A stretch of DNA of 64,000 nucleotides from positions 113,126,145-113,190,144 of the forward strand of contig NC_134398.1 of the NCBI RefSeq assembly GCF_050003625.1, in the 5' to 3' direction. This document shows, piece after piece, positions 1 to 11,326 of this stretch. Both the position numbers and the translations under genes were made by a program. The DNA is from Haematobia irritans. Its lineage: Eukaryota; Arthropoda; Insecta; Diptera; Muscidae. Within the stretch, counting starts at the first letter, position 1. Each line of letters begins with the position of its first letter. The notes below the pieces were generated by a model that was not told the origin of the DNA, ran no database searches, and saw only the letters and a program-made list of their open reading frames with translations.

Positions 1-105
1 ATATGTAATAGGTACTTTTAGTTAATGTGGTATCACAATGGACTGAATAGTCTAAGTGAGCCTGAATCTTAATCGGGCTGCCACTTTAACCTAACCTAAC
101 CTAAC
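1..105 (+). repeat. 3' fragment of a tRNA-derived SINE with (AACCT)n tail
   Basis: The text around the phrases for a T-to-C rich GCAGCCCGAT block and the (AACCT) tail is the reverse complement of the tail half of the complete SINE at 19598-19949. Only the 3' part is inside the window; the tRNA-like head would lie upstream of base 1 or is lost. The AACCT units end near 105, directly before the Tc1-like pseudogene. Confidence 0.75.
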
Positions 106-132
106 ATCCGAATAAATATAAAATAATTCTGA

Positions 133-1161
133 TTGAATATGAGGAAGAATAAGTCATGTACCCCAGAACTTCGCAAGTTGATTGTACGCTGCTATTACAA
201 GGAAAAACAGTCTATTTCCGCCAAAGCAAAACGATTTTGTTGTTCTAAGAAAATGGTTTTTGGTGCGATACAAACTTATCGAGATGCGATAACCTTCGGG
301 AACCCCAAACGAGCTCCAAAACCTATAAAAACTACTGAACAGGACGATAGAGTTATTTCTAGAACGAGCAAAACCAATCCATTTTTGACTTCGGTTGAAA
401 TAAATGATATTATAAGCCCACAAATTTCACAGACTATTTCATCCAGAACTGTCAGACGCAGACTTAATGAAGCTGGGCTTTATGGGTGCATTGCATGAAA
501 AAAGCCGCTGGTTACAAGCAAAAATATTAAAAAACGGTTACAATTGTCAAAGGAGCACTTGAAGAAGCCTCTAAGTTTCTGGAAAAAAAATTCTATGGAG
601 TGACGAATCAATGATTAATTCGTTCGGATCAGATGGAAAATGCTACGTTAGAAGGTCTTTGAACAAATCATTGGATCCTAGATACACCATCAAGACAATT
701 AAAAACGGAGGCGGAAATGTGATGGTATGGGGAGCATTCACTTGGTATAGTATTGGCCCCATACATCGCATAGATGGACGCATGGATTAACATCAATATA
801 AAAATATATTGGAAAATATAATGGATCCATACTCATTCGCAAATATGCCGGTAACGTAAATAACAGGATAACGATCGCGAAGCACACCTCGCGTGTAGTA
901 AAACAATGGTTTACGGATACAAAAACCACGGTTTTGTCCTGGCCACCTCAAAGTACGGATTTAAATCCCATAGAAAACCTATGGGAGGATGTGGAACGAA
1001 TGTTGAAAATAAAGACTTCTAAAAATAATGATGATCACTTTCGAAATATAAGGGAAGTTTGGAATTCGATACCAGCTTCACGATACCGGACTTTGGCTGA
1101 GAGTTTACCACGAAGATTGACCGGAGTTATTAAAAATAAGGGTTACCCAACGAAATACTAA
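133..1161 (+). pseudogene. Tc1-like transposase pseudogene (DD34E), copy 1
   Basis: Tc1 transposases bind the element ends with two helix-turn-helix domains and cut and paste with a DDE RNase H-fold core. The first 120 residues (133-498, likely Met at 139) carry the N-terminal helix-turn-helix, starting with the family's CTPELRKLI-like motif. Frameshifts follow. Residue strings for the catalytic part are then readable in shifted frames: SDES near 603, QDND near 870, and PPQSTDLNPIENLW at 940-980, ending at the stop at 1161. If one missing base near the QDND segment is allowed for, 34 residues separate the second Asp from the Glu, as expected for DD34E. No 3' TIR is visible: another repeat starts about 15 bases after the stop. 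A dead copy; the copy inside 26714-36486 is a relative. Confidence 0.85.
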
Positions 1162-1174
1162 ATTTATGTATTAT

Positions 1175-1778
1175 TGTTTCTACACTGTTAGAAAAATATG
1201 TTTTTCATATGTTCCGATATAAACAAAAAGTGTTTCGGGCACAATTTTAAAACACAATATATTTAAGTGCACACATGTTATGTTCCTAAACTAACACTAA
1301 ATGTTTGGGACATCTATGTTAATATGTTAGAATATATTATATTTGGGGCATGAATGTTTCATAAAAATCATATGTGTGAATGCAAACATATATAAATTTA
1401 CAAATTTCGACTAAACATAAATATGTTGTGATATTTTATTCAAAGCGACAGAGAGAGTATAGAGAAAGAAATAGAGATGGAAACCGGGAGAGTTGACGAA
1501 AGATATCAACATAACACAGCGAAAGAATCAAAAGAGAACAATTTCTGTGAAACCGCTTGTATGTTGTTTCGGAAAACTGTTTTTGATAAGGCCAAAAATT
1601 TGATATGCTTAAGTCTAAATATTATTTAATTTGAATAAAGAGAATAGACATTTGAAAAACAAACAGCATATGTTTTCGCCGTGAGAGCAGCATTTTATGT
1701 ATGTGTAGACATGTGCTTTGTTTATCATTTTGGCATTATGGGCACAATTGTTTTCTTGGTTCGTTAAAAGAAATCAGG
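1175..1778 (+). repeat. ATATG-rich repeat family, copy 1
   Basis: Starts CACTGTTAGAAAAATATG and is rich in ATATGTT and TTTGGGACAT motifs. The same sequence occurs in inverse orientation at 26333-26711 plus 36489-36735, where it is split by the Tc1-like element. This copy therefore serves as the empty-site reference for that insertion. No coding potential is seen. Confidence 0.7.
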
Positions 1779-1872
1779 GGTCTTCATAAAAATAACGAAA
1801 GGGCACTATACTCTTTTTAGAGTTGGGACAGTAAAATGAAATAAGGAGGAAATAGTGAAAAATTACACAGTA

Positions 1873-3629
1873 CACCCAGAAAAAAGTGACCCCTTCTTTA
1901 AGTTAAAATGAACTCATTGTGAAGAAAGTTGAACTTCGTATAGCGCCAAAGACATTTTTATTCGTTTGAACGATGTGATTTTCGTAGAAATTAGGAATAA
2001 TGCATTCCATATATTAGTTAACATTTTCCTATATTTATATACCACTATACTACAGAATGAAAAAATTTAACTAATTTGAATTCATATATGGAATGATTTT
2101 ATTGAAATTTTTTCATTCATTTCGACAAATCTTACACATTTGTGGTAAAATTTTTACTTCATAATTAGAACTGCTTACCTTCGTTTTTAAATACAATTTT
2201 ATTTATTTCTATAAGCAATTTTATCTTCAATAAAAGACATGTTTTATTAATATATTGAATATATTTATTAAGAATCAACAGCATCGAATCTCTTTGAAAT
2301 ATTAATTTATTATTCCACTATTTCCAATTTCCGTGTGATATTATCAACTGTAAAACGCACTTTTTCTTCTTCTTGTACTTTTCACTTTTAATAAGTTGCT
2401 GCCTAACGATTTTGTCCTCCTTTTACAATTTCAATACCTACAAATATAAAAAATCATAAAACATTTTAGTTGCAAAAGGTTATGGCGTTTTCTTTTCTTA
2501 TGAAAAATGCGCACTTTTTTTGCATTTTGGCCGGAAAATGTACTTTTTAGGTTCTTTTCTAAAAAAACAGGCAAAAGTGCGAAAAGGCTTCGAATTCTGT
2601 TGTGAAAATAGTGCCACGCATAGAGGCAAATTACGGGCATTTTCAGCACTGCTAACAAACGAGAGTGCTGCGATTGCCCTGTTTCCTTCTTTGAATTCTT
2701 TTCTGCCCGCTGAAATGATAGCATTTTTTTAGGTTGCTGGTAACATTTTAAAAATGCGCATTCTGTACAGACAAAATGACGGCAAAGCACTTTTTTCAGA
2801 AAAGAAAACACCATTAGCGTCACTGAATATTACCTGATAATTGAAGATTCCAAAATGAAGACAAATGAAAGGGTTGTTATTCTGCTTGTGTTTTCTTTCT
2901 TTATACACTATCACGAACATTGATAGATTTATTAAAAAAAAACGAAAATTTTTCTCACTAATTTAAAATAACAAATATTTTATATATTTTATTTATTATA
3001 TTATTTTACCATATTATTTTTTAACAATCTCTCCGTATGCCAAAACAACGCGATTCCAACTAAAAAAACAACCGACGCGCAAATATATCGATTACACCCA
3101 CGCGCAAACACATCGATTACGATGACAGGTATCGATTACAGGTAGACAATAGAAATTTAGGAAAATTTCCTATATTCTAACAAGTGTGTTTCCTTAAGTG
3201 TTGAAAGGATTGCATACTTCTTAGTACGAATGAACTAAAATATTTTTCTATGCCAAGTGTTGTTCGTATGTATGAAAAACTTTCTATTATAAAGGAAGTC
3301 GCAATTATCATTTTATAAGAAATTTTACTAATTTTGAGGAAACTTGGTTTTAGTTCGGTTTTTGTTTATTTTTACGAATGCTTTGTTATCGGTGAATAAA
3401 ATTTTCTTTTTCAGTAGTAAATTCTTATACCCAGCGAAGAAAATAGTATGAGTAAAATTCCATGCCTTATTCTAGTTAATGAACTATTCCTAACTGCTTA
3501 CAGTTTTTTTACTGAAACGAGTAAATTTTATCATTTTTCACAAAAATTTACCTTAATGGAAATAAAATGGATAAACTATATTGATGAAAATTTTTTCCTT
3601 TAGTTCCGAAGGCACTTTTTTTCTGGGTG
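1873..3629. mobile_element. TA-flanked TIR element, ends CACCCAGAAAAAA, 1.76 kb
   Basis: The left end CACCCAGAAAAAAGTG (1873) and right end CACTTTTTTTCTGGGTG (to 3629) are inverted, and each is flanked by TA. The interior at 2030-2450 is homologous to 9866-10131 plus 10613-10742, and the right 390 bases are homologous to parts of 11327-12452. A GTGC/GCACTT-rich block at 2450-2940 has no counterpart there and may be a further insertion. The long open frame on the minus strand of that block looks like chance: it repeats simple AAGTGC motifs. No transposase recognised. Confidence 0.65.
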
Positions 3630-3836
3630 TATTTTGCAGAAAATTTGGAATAAAATTGAATTTTCGTTTTCGTTTCTAATTATATGACAACTACAATTTT
3701 GGATTTAAGAAGCAACTGTAATAAGCCATGTTCGGAAATAAGACAAAACATAGAACAAACGGCTGGGATATGTAAGATAAAGTGGTATCTATAATATGTA
3801 TTGCATATTTACTGTAATTTTGGTCTAAAGTAGCTA

Positions 3837-4322
3837 CACCGAAAAAAAAGTTTACTATTGTTTACGAAAAATGAACTAACCCATAGTAAGAATGACCATG
3901 ATTTGGCGCCAAAGATTTTTTTTCATCTAGATAAGTTCATGATTTTCTTATAAATAAGTTTATGTATTGCATCGTATTTTAGTTCATTCTTACTACGCTG
4001 TGGGAAGAATGTACTTACACTCATTCAAAATATTCCTGCTATCCGGAAAAATGAACAAGTTTTTGGGAATCCTATATTTAGAAATTGGTTTCAAATAAAC
4101 TGTTTATCAGTATAATTTTCAAAGAAGTAAATAAATTGAGGAATTAAAGGTACAACAAGCCTGTATACAACTAAGAAATTTTTCGTACAATATAAGACAA
4201 TTTTTCATAACTACCAGTATTTTATTTCAAAAAATTATTATTATATTACATAAAACTATGGCTTATGATATACAATAAAAGAAATGTTTTTATTCGTACG
4301 CTGTATGCTGTTACTTTTCGGT
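3837..4322. mobile_element. Small TIR element, ends CACCGAAAA
   Basis: Begins CACCGAAAAAAAAGT after a TA at 3835-3836 and seems to end GTTACTTTTCGGTA near 4322. The interior carries repeated GAACTAA and AGTTCATT motifs shared with the element beginning at 42403. The right boundary is less certain than the left. Confidence 0.4.
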
Positions 4323-5156
4323 AGTTAGTAATTGCTTCTTCAAAAGAGTAATATTCTATGTTAGTAGAATGAAACTAATTAATATCAATTTCCAATTTTT
4401 ATCCATATGAAAGATATATGCCATAAGTTGCTATTTTCATTTCATTTTTGTCCAATTTCACCGATTTCGCTAGTTTTTGTTGTGTGGATTTGCGTCATAA
4501 GCCTCTGAAGTTAAAAAGGTATATAAAATATAAAAATATTATCAAATTCTATGGTATTTTGATCTTTAACTTACAAGAGAATTTTCTTAGAGCAAATAGG
4601 GATATCAGCTTAGTTAGCATTAAACAGTAAGAAGATTCCAAAAAATACCATTAGATTTGCTGTCATCCTACAAATGAAAATTATTTTTAATAAATAGAAA
4701 TTTTGGCTTTATTACAAATGGACGAAAAACTTACCACATTGAAAAAAATCATCCAATTACTACATTAGTGGAATCATATCCATGCACAAATGGGACATTT
4801 TTGAAATCCTTCTCAGAATATAAATGAAATAAAAATATTATAAAATTAGATATAATTTCCACTTGTCAATATAGCATTTAGTATTTATGGTGGATATTAA
4901 GTTCGAGTTTAGTGGCTAAAATCCCAATTTTTCATGATTAGTTTTCTTTAGAAATACATGGGAACAAAATTGAACCGTTTTTGTGTTCATTTAAAATTTA
5001 TATCAAATTTTTAGTAATTTGAGGTCGCTGAATCCAAATTTACACTTATTTTTTTAAGAGCTCGACTTTTTGAGATATACGGTTATGTTCAAAATTAAGG
5101 CACTTCCGCTATATATATTGGAATAACTTTAAAACGATTCATCATATTAAATTAAA
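4323..5156. other. AT-rich noncoding stretch with a MITE fragment
   Basis: No gene is seen. Positions 4888-4955 match one end of the MITE family with end motif TTAAGTTCGAGTTTAG that is complete at 21279-21711. The rest shows only AT-rich unique-looking sequence. Confidence 0.5.
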
Positions 5157-5404
5157 ACAAGTATATACGGCCGTAAGTTCGGCCAGGCCGAAGCTTATGT
5201 ACCCTCCATCATGGATTGCGTAGAAACTTCTTCTAAACACTGCCATCCACAATCGAATTACTTAAGTTTCGGTAACGCTTGCCGATGGCAAGGTATCTGA
5301 AAACCTCCTAACACCATCTTCTAAATTGTATGTCCATACGTGGAATATATTAAATCAAAAAAGATCGATCCAATACGTATATAATTCAGTTTGACAAAGT
5401 AGAC

Positions 5405-5835
5405 ATAAAATTTTGACAAAATTTTCTACAGAAAGAAAATATTAAACAATTTTCTATGGAAATAAAATTTTCACAAATTTTTCTATAGAAATAAAAATTT
5501 TGACAAAATTTTCCATAGAAAGAAAATTTTGACAAAAATTTCTACAGAAATAAAATTTTAACAAAATTTTCTATAGAAATAAACTTTTGACAAAATTTTC
5601 TATAGAAATAAAATCTTGGTCGATTATCTTTGGCTCGAGCGGCAACTATGATTATGAACCGAATAAAATTTGAAATTTTCTATAGAAATAAAATTTTGAC
5701 AAAATTTTCTATAGAAATAAAATTTTGACAATAATGAAAATTTTATTATGAACCGAATAAAATTTTAGCAAAATTTTCTCTAGAAATAATATTTTGACAA
5801 CATTTTCTATAGAAATAAAATTTTGATAGATTATT
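5405..5835 (+). repeat. Tandem array of ~30-base units
   Basis: Repeats of ATAAAATTTTGACAAAATTT plus CTATAGAA, about 14 imperfect units, broken by two short blocks containing GAACCGAATAAAATTT. The same array occurs at 16396-16830, inverted at 25850-26050 and inverted at 57370-57810. Confidence 0.85.
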
Positions 5836-5984
5836 TTTGGCTCTAGTGGCAACCATGATTATGAACCGATATGGACCAATTTTTGTGTGATTGGACCAAT
5901 TTTGGTATGGTTGTTAGCGACCATATACTAACACCACGTTCCTACTTTGAACCGGTTCGGATGAATTTTGCTTCCAAGAGGCTC

Positions 5985-7195
5985 CGGAGGTCAAATCTGG
6001 AGAAAGTTTTATATGGGGCTATATATAATTAAGGACCGATATGGACCATGTTCCAAATTACAACCGGATTGGATGAAATTTGCTTCTCTTGAAGACTTCG
6101 CAAGCCAAATCTGGGGATCGGTTTATATGGGGGCTATATATAATTATGAACCGATGTGGACCAATTTTTGCACGGTTGTTAGAGACCATATATACCAATA
6201 TCATGTACCAAATTTCAGGCGTATCGGATAAAATTTGCTTCTCTTTGAGGCTCCGCAACCCAAATCTGGGGATCGGTTTATATGGGCGCTATATATAATT
6301 ATGGACCGATGTGGACCAATTTTTGCACGGTTGTTAGAGACCATATACCAACATCATGTACCAAATTTCAGCCGGATCGGATGAAATTTGCTTCTCTTTG
6401 AGGCTCCGCAAGCCATAATCTGGGGATCGGTTTATATGGGGGCTATATATAATTATGAACCGATGTGGACCAATTTTTGCACGGTTGTTAGAGACCATAT
6501 ATACCAATATCATGTACCAAATTTCAGGCGTATCGGATAAAATTTGCTTCTCTTTGAGGCTCCGCAACCCAAATCTGGGGATCGGTTTATATGGGCGCTA
6601 TATATAATTATGGACCGATGTGGACCAATTTTTGCACGGTTGTTAGAGACCATATACCAACATCATGTACCAAATTTCAGCCGGATCGGATGAAATTTGC
6701 TTCTCTTTGAGGCTCCGCAAGCCATAATCTGGGGATCGGTTTATATGGGGGCTATATATAATTATGGACCAATGTGGACCAATTTTTGCACGATTGTTAG
6801 AGACCATATACCAACACCATGTACCAAATTTCAGCCGGATCGGATGAAATATGCTTCTCTTAGAGGCTCCACTAGCCAAATCTGGGGATCGGTTTATATG
6901 GGGGCTATATATAATTAAGGACCGATATGGACCACTTTTTGCATGGTTGTTAGAGACCATATGCCAACATCATGTACCAAATTTCAGCCGGATCGGATGA
7001 AATTTTCTTCTCTTTGAGGCTCCGCAAGCCAAATCTGGGGATCGGTTTATATGGGGGCTATATATAATTATGGACCGATGGGAACCAATTTTTGCATGGT
7101 TGTTAGAGACCATATATCAACACCATGTACCAAATTTCAGCCGGATCGGATGAAATATGCTTCTGTTAGAGGCTCCACAAGCCAAATCTGAGGGT
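5985..7195 (+). repeat. Tandem array of ~154-base units inside family A
   Basis: The landmark CTGGGGATCGGTTTATATGG recurs at about 6111, 6266, 6420, 6575, 6729, 6882 and 7035, so the period is 153-155. Each unit contains TGGACCAATTTTTGCA and a CCGGATCGGATGAAAT box. Copy 2 has only about two such units, so unit number varies between copies. Open frames here come from the period, not from coding. Confidence 0.9.
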
Positions 7196-7334
7196 CCCTT
7201 TATATGGGGGCTATACGTAAAAGTGGACCGATATGACCCATTTTCAATACCATCCGACCTACATCGATAACAACTACTTGTGCCAAGTTTCAAGTCGATA
7301 ACTTGTTTCGTTCGGAAGTTAGCGTGATTTCAAC

Positions 7335-7364
7335 AGACGGACGGACGGACGGACGGACGGACGG
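7335..7364 (+). repeat. (ACGG)n microsatellite
   Basis: About seven ACGG units in this copy. The corresponding run is shorter at 17452-17475 and again seven units in the right arm (56726-56755). Confidence 0.9.
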
Positions 7365-7408
7365 ACATGCTTAGATCGACTCAGAATTTCACCACGACCC
7401 AGAATATA

Positions 7409-8340
7409 AAGGGTGATTCTTTTGAGGTTAGGATTTTCATGCATTAGTATTTGACAGATCACGTGGGATTTCAGACATGGTGTCAAAAAGAAAGATGCTC
7501 AGTATGCTTTGACATTTCATCATGAATAGACTTGCTAACGAGCAACGCTTGCAAATCATTGAATTTTATTACCAAAATCAGTGGCAGAAAATCCGCTTTT
7601 TTATCGACAAATTTTGTTCAGCGATGAGGCTCATTTCTGGTTGAATGGCTACGTAAATAAGCAAAATTGCCGCATTTGGAGTGAAGAGCAACCAGAAGCC
7701 GTTCAAGAACTGCCCATGCATCCCGAAAAATGCACTGTTTGGTGTGGTTTGTACGCTGGTGGAATCATTGGACCGTATTTTTTCAAAGATGCTGTTGGAC
7801 GCAACGTTACGGTGAATGGCGATCGCTATCGTTCGATGCTAACAAACTTTTTGTTGCCAAAAATGGAAGAACTGAACTTGGTTGACATGTGGTTTCAACA
7901 AGATGGCGCTACATGCCACACAGCTCGCGATTCTATGGCCATTTTGAGGGAAAACTTCGGAGAACAATTCATCTCAAGAAATGGACCGGTAAGTTGGCTA
8001 CCAAGATCATGCGATTTGACGCCTTTAGACTATTTTTTGTGGGGCTACGTCAAGTCTAAAGTCTACAGAAATAAGCCAGCAACTATTCCAGCTTTGGAAG
8101 ACAACATTTCCGAAGAAATTCGGGCTATTCCGGCCGAAATGCTCGAAAAAGTTGCCCAAAATTGGACTTTCCGAATGGACCACCTAAGACGCAGCCGCGG
8201 TCAACATTTAAATGAAATTATCTTCAAAAAGTAAATGTCATGGACCATTCTAACGTTTCAAATAAAGAACCGATGAGATTTTGCAAATTTTATGCGTTTT
8301 TTTAAAAAAAAAGTTATCAAGCTCTTAACAAATCACCCTT
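7409..8340 (+). mobile_element. Internally deleted Tc1/mariner-superfamily element, TA target
   Basis: Inverted ends AAGGGTGATT at both sides and TA duplications at 7407-7408 and 8341-8342. It lies inside family A copy 1 at the CAGAATATA site. An identical copy sits in the same family A site at 55750-56681 on the other strand. Total length 932 bases, shorter than an autonomous member because of an internal deletion of the transposase. Confidence 0.9.
7522..8234 (+). pseudogene. IS630/Tc1/mariner-superfamily transposase, internal deletion
   Basis: The ATG at 7522 opens a short N-terminal segment (MNRLANEQRLQIIEFYYQNQ). It is then joined out of frame, near 7580, to the catalytic part running to the stop at 8234. 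The missing part would hold most of the DNA-binding region. The catalytic segment (7581-8234, about 217 residues) keeps FSDEAHF, WFQQDGATCH and CDLTPLDYFLWG. I count 36 residues between the second and third Asp, so this is not a classical DD34D mariner. The deletion is shared with the copy at 55856-56568, so it predates the duplication. It cannot make a working transposase but could be mobilised in trans. Confidence 0.85.
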
Positions 8341-8459
8341 TATTACCAAGTAATTTTGCAGAAATGATAAGATAATTAATAAAACCATATTAATATCGGG
8401 ATTAGAGTTATTACAATTCTAATTAATTAGAATATTTAGCGCTGGGTAAAAAGTTGTCA

Positions 8460-9014
8460 AAATGCTTGCTAGACCCTGGACTACTCAAATTTAAAATCGT
8501 CATACATTTACAAAACTGAGTATAGGATTTTCGACACAAAAATGTTACATGTTCCCCGTCCAAAAATAGCATTTTGTCATATTCCTTCTCTATGTGTACT
8601 TAACAAAATATCTCCAAAATTGTTCCGTCAATTTTGCAATATTGGTGCAATAATTCTGTCAATTTCAATTTAATTTTTTGTCAATACACCAATAAATTTG
8701 TTACAGGTCATTGATAGACTCCAACAAACCACATACAAATTTTTTCGTTCAAATTCAAAAATATTTGTTGAGGATTAAACGTAACGTTCAACAAAAAATA
8801 TTTTGTACTGTTGGATGCTCAACAAATTACCTACAAATTATGTTATTGAGAACATAAATTATTTGTTGCCTTCTGATGGTAACGAGTGCTAACAACTTTT
8901 TTTGTAATAATGGTTATTTAAAGTACAAATTAGTTTGTTGCAGGAAAATTAACAAATTTTGTTACTGGTTTTCCAACAAAAGTTATTGGTTCTCAAACTT
9001 ATTTTTATCTGTGT
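8460..9014. repeat. CAACAAA-motif TIR element end
   Basis: A cluster of TTTGTTG/CAACAAA motifs that ends AACTTATTTTTATCTGTG before TA. The inverted terminal reading CACAGATAAAAATAAG fits the CAC plus A-rich end type seen in many elements here. It abuts the mariner remnant inside its coding sequence, so it probably inserted there and the distal mariner part was lost. The left boundary is not clear. Confidence 0.5.
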
Positions 9015-9692
9015 ATAATAGTCACTGTTGATGGTTTTTCCCTTCTAAAGATAATCGATAAAAATTATTCCATGCGCATCTCAAAAAACAGAGGCCATTA
9101 CTTTGCCAGCGGACTTTTGAGTCTTTCCACGCTTCGGAGACGGTTCACCGGTCGCTGTCCACTCAGCCGACTGTCGGTTGGACTCAGGAGTGTATTGATG
9201 GAGCCATGTTTCATCCATTGTCACATATCGACGGAAAAACTCGGGTGTATTACGAGTTAACAGCTGCAAACACCGCTCAGAATCATCAACACGTTGTTGT
9301 TTTAGGTCAAATATGAGCTCGCGCGGCACCCATTTTGCACAGAGCTTCCGCATATCCAAATATTGATGAATGATATGACCAACACGTTCCTTTGATATCT
9401 TTACGGCCTTTGCTATCTCGATCAACTTCATTTTACGGCCATTCAAAATCATTTTGTGGATTTTTTTGATGTTTTCGTCGGTAACCACCTCTTTCGGGCG
9501 TCCACTGCGTTCACCGTCCTCCGTGCTCATTTCACCACGCTTGAATTTTGCATACCAATCAATTATTGTTGATTTCCTTGGGGCAGAGTCCGGAAACTCA
9601 TCATCAAGCCAAGTTTTTGCTTCCACCGTATTTTTCCCCTTCAGAAAACGGTATTTTATCAAAACACGAAATTCTTTTTTCAATTTTTTCAC
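9015..9692 (-). pseudogene. Mariner (DD34D, irritans-like) transposase, truncated
   Basis: An intact frame from the ATG at 9692 covers 203 residues: the paired-type DNA-binding half (two helix-turn-helix motifs, with SGRPKEVVTDENIKKIH and the WVPREL linker) and the first catalytic Asp in MDETWLHQYTPESNRQ. A TGA then replaces the Trp expected in the VFWDAHG motif (near 9080). Similarity continues through DAHGIIFIDYL and KGKTINSDYY to 9015, with one more stop. The second and third catalytic Asp are absent. Family names are from memory of the irritans group; the truncation is visible directly. Confidence 0.9.
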
Positions 9693-9862
9693 AATAACAA
9701 AAGTTGCTTCACAAAAGACGCTCTATCTCACAAATTAATTGACTTACAGACGTCAAATTTTGACACGAATCATGTGAAGGTTGGTACTATATAAAAATAA
9801 TATGCATTTAATACTAGCGACGCCATCTATGTGTCAGACCGGGGACTTATCAGCCAACCTCT
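9015..9862 (-). mobile_element. Truncated irritans-subfamily mariner
   Basis: The right end carries the known irritans-type terminal repeat AGGTTGGCTGATAAGTCCCC (minus strand, near 9843-9862). The 5' half of the element, including the transposase start, is present. The 3' half is missing beyond 9015, where the CAACAAA-type repeat begins. Confidence 0.9.
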
Positions 9863-9865
9863 TAT

Positions 9866-10742
9866 GTACCACTATACTACAGAATGAAAAAAATTAACTG
9901 AATTGAATTTATATATGGAATGATTTCATTGAACTTCTTTCATTCATTTGGACAAATCGTACATATTTGTGGTAAACCTTTTAATTCCAGATCAGAACTG
10001 CTTACCTTCGTTTTTAAATACAATTTTATTTATTAATATGGGCAATTTTTCTTCAATAAAAGACATGTTTTATTAATTTATATTTATTAAGAATCAACAG
10101 CATCGACTGTCCTTGAAATATTAGTTTGTTACACTGAAAAACAGTGAACCCACCAGAAAGAAATATTTCGGTTAATTTTAGAAAATATTGAATATTTTTA
10201 GAAAATAAACACTATTACAAACGCTGGCATCACGCCGATGTCATTAAAAGAAGTAAATATTTCTCCACAAATTCAAGAAAATTTATTTGACATAATTAAG
10301 TGAAGGAAAAAATATAGTTAAAAATTGCAAGAATGTCTTTAGTGACATACGAAGTTCATGATGAACGCATTTGTAGTAAAATTTGCAAATTTAAAGAAAT
10401 GCTGAACTATTTTGTGGAAGGCACGAATTTAGTTAATCTTTATGCTTCATTTGTATATATTTTTTTCCTCGGTTTTAGTTATGTTAATTTAAATAACGTA
10501 CGAAAAAAATTATTAGAGTAAAGGAAACTTTCTCCAAACATAATAATTCCATGAACTAAAATAAAGTTAAATTGACTTTCGTGAAATAGAGAGTTCACTT
10601 GATTTTTGAGTGTATTCCACTATTTCCAATTTCCATCTAATGTTATCAATTGTAAGACGTATTTTTTTCTTCTTCTTGTACCTTCCAGTTTTAATAAGTT
10701 GCTACCTAACGATTTTGTCCTCCTTTTACAATTTCAATACTT
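9866..10742 (+). repeat. Second copy of the 1873-3629 element interior, interrupted
   Basis: 9866-10131 matches 2035-2310 and 10613-10742 matches 2310-2440. The gap is a 481-base MITE flanked by TA. This alignment gives an empty-site test of the insertion. The left end of the element is replaced by the mariner. Confidence 0.75.
10132..10612. mobile_element. TIR MITE, ends CACTGAAAAACAGTG / CACTCAAAAATCAAGTG
   Basis: Flanked by TA at 10130-10131 and 10613-10614. The homologous stretch near 2310 lacks it, so both boundaries are supported by comparison. AT-rich interior with no recognised coding. Confidence 0.8.
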
Positions 10743-10743
10743 A

Positions 10744-11309
10744 CCCAGCAAAAAAAATTGGAAGTACTTCTAAAGGCAAAACTTTAGAAGCACATCCAAA
10801 AATGTTCTCCCAAAGATGTTCTTTATTTTAACTGCACAGGAAGTTCATTTGAGTCAATCTTTTATAACTCGCCTTTTTAATATTTTTAATGGGAAATTTA
10901 AATTTTTTGTTTCAATTAGGTTAAAAGCAGATTAAAAATTAATAAAATGGTACAAGTTATTTAAATTCTGCCGAAAAAATGCTAAATCAGTTCAGAAAAA
11001 CTTGCGAGTTTTTGATAATATTTCATGTCAAACGTTCCAGACAAGCGTTAGAATGCATTAAAAAATCATAAAACATTTAATAATTATTTATTTGCTAAAA
11101 TATCACAAAATTTCTTAATTCACATCCAAAACGCTAAATTCGAATCACACCTTAATTAGTGATGCAAATTCAATGCAACGACTGCTGAAATGGTGGACAT
11201 CCGTCCTATGACAAGCCCATGTTAAATTCATAACTTCTGCAATTTGCAACACTTCCGGATTCAAAAAGAACATTTTCATTACTTTTTTGGCGACCCTTTT
11301 TTTGCTGGG
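10744..11309. mobile_element. TIR MITE, ends CCCAGCAAAAAAA
   Basis: Inverted ends CCCAGCAAAAAAAATTGG and CCCTTTTTTTGCTGGG with TA at 10742-10743 and 11310-11311. The homologous stretch near 2440 (AATACCTACAAATATAAAA) is the empty site. Interior shows no gene. Confidence 0.8.
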
Positions 11310-11326
11310 TACAAGTATAAAAATCA

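Larger units (their letters stand above)
5157..7406 (+). mobile_element. Family A dispersed repeat, copy 1 (3' end missing)
   Basis: Starts ACAAGTATATACGGCCGTAAG and has the subterminal TACCCTCCATCATGGAT block shared with copies 2, 3 and 5. It then has a 30-base tandem array, a 154-base tandem array, an ACGG run, and the block before the CAGAATATA site where a mariner is inserted. The expected 3' end (subterminal CCTATGATGGAGGGTATAAA, seen in copies 2 and 5) is absent after the mariner. No open frame of useful length. The ends are partly inverted around ACCCTCCATCAT. The class is unknown to me: a non-autonomous DNA or Helentron-like repeat is possible. Confidence 0.7.

Noticed and set aside
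2431..2823. 130-codon minus-strand ORF
   Set aside because: Built from repeated AAGTGC/GCACTT words in a repeat interior; no protein-like pattern and no counterpart in the second copy.
6058..7308. Long open frames on both strands in the 154-base array
   Set aside because: They follow the tandem period (repeated YMGAIYNYGPMWTNF-like strings) and change with unit number; no start context or conservation.
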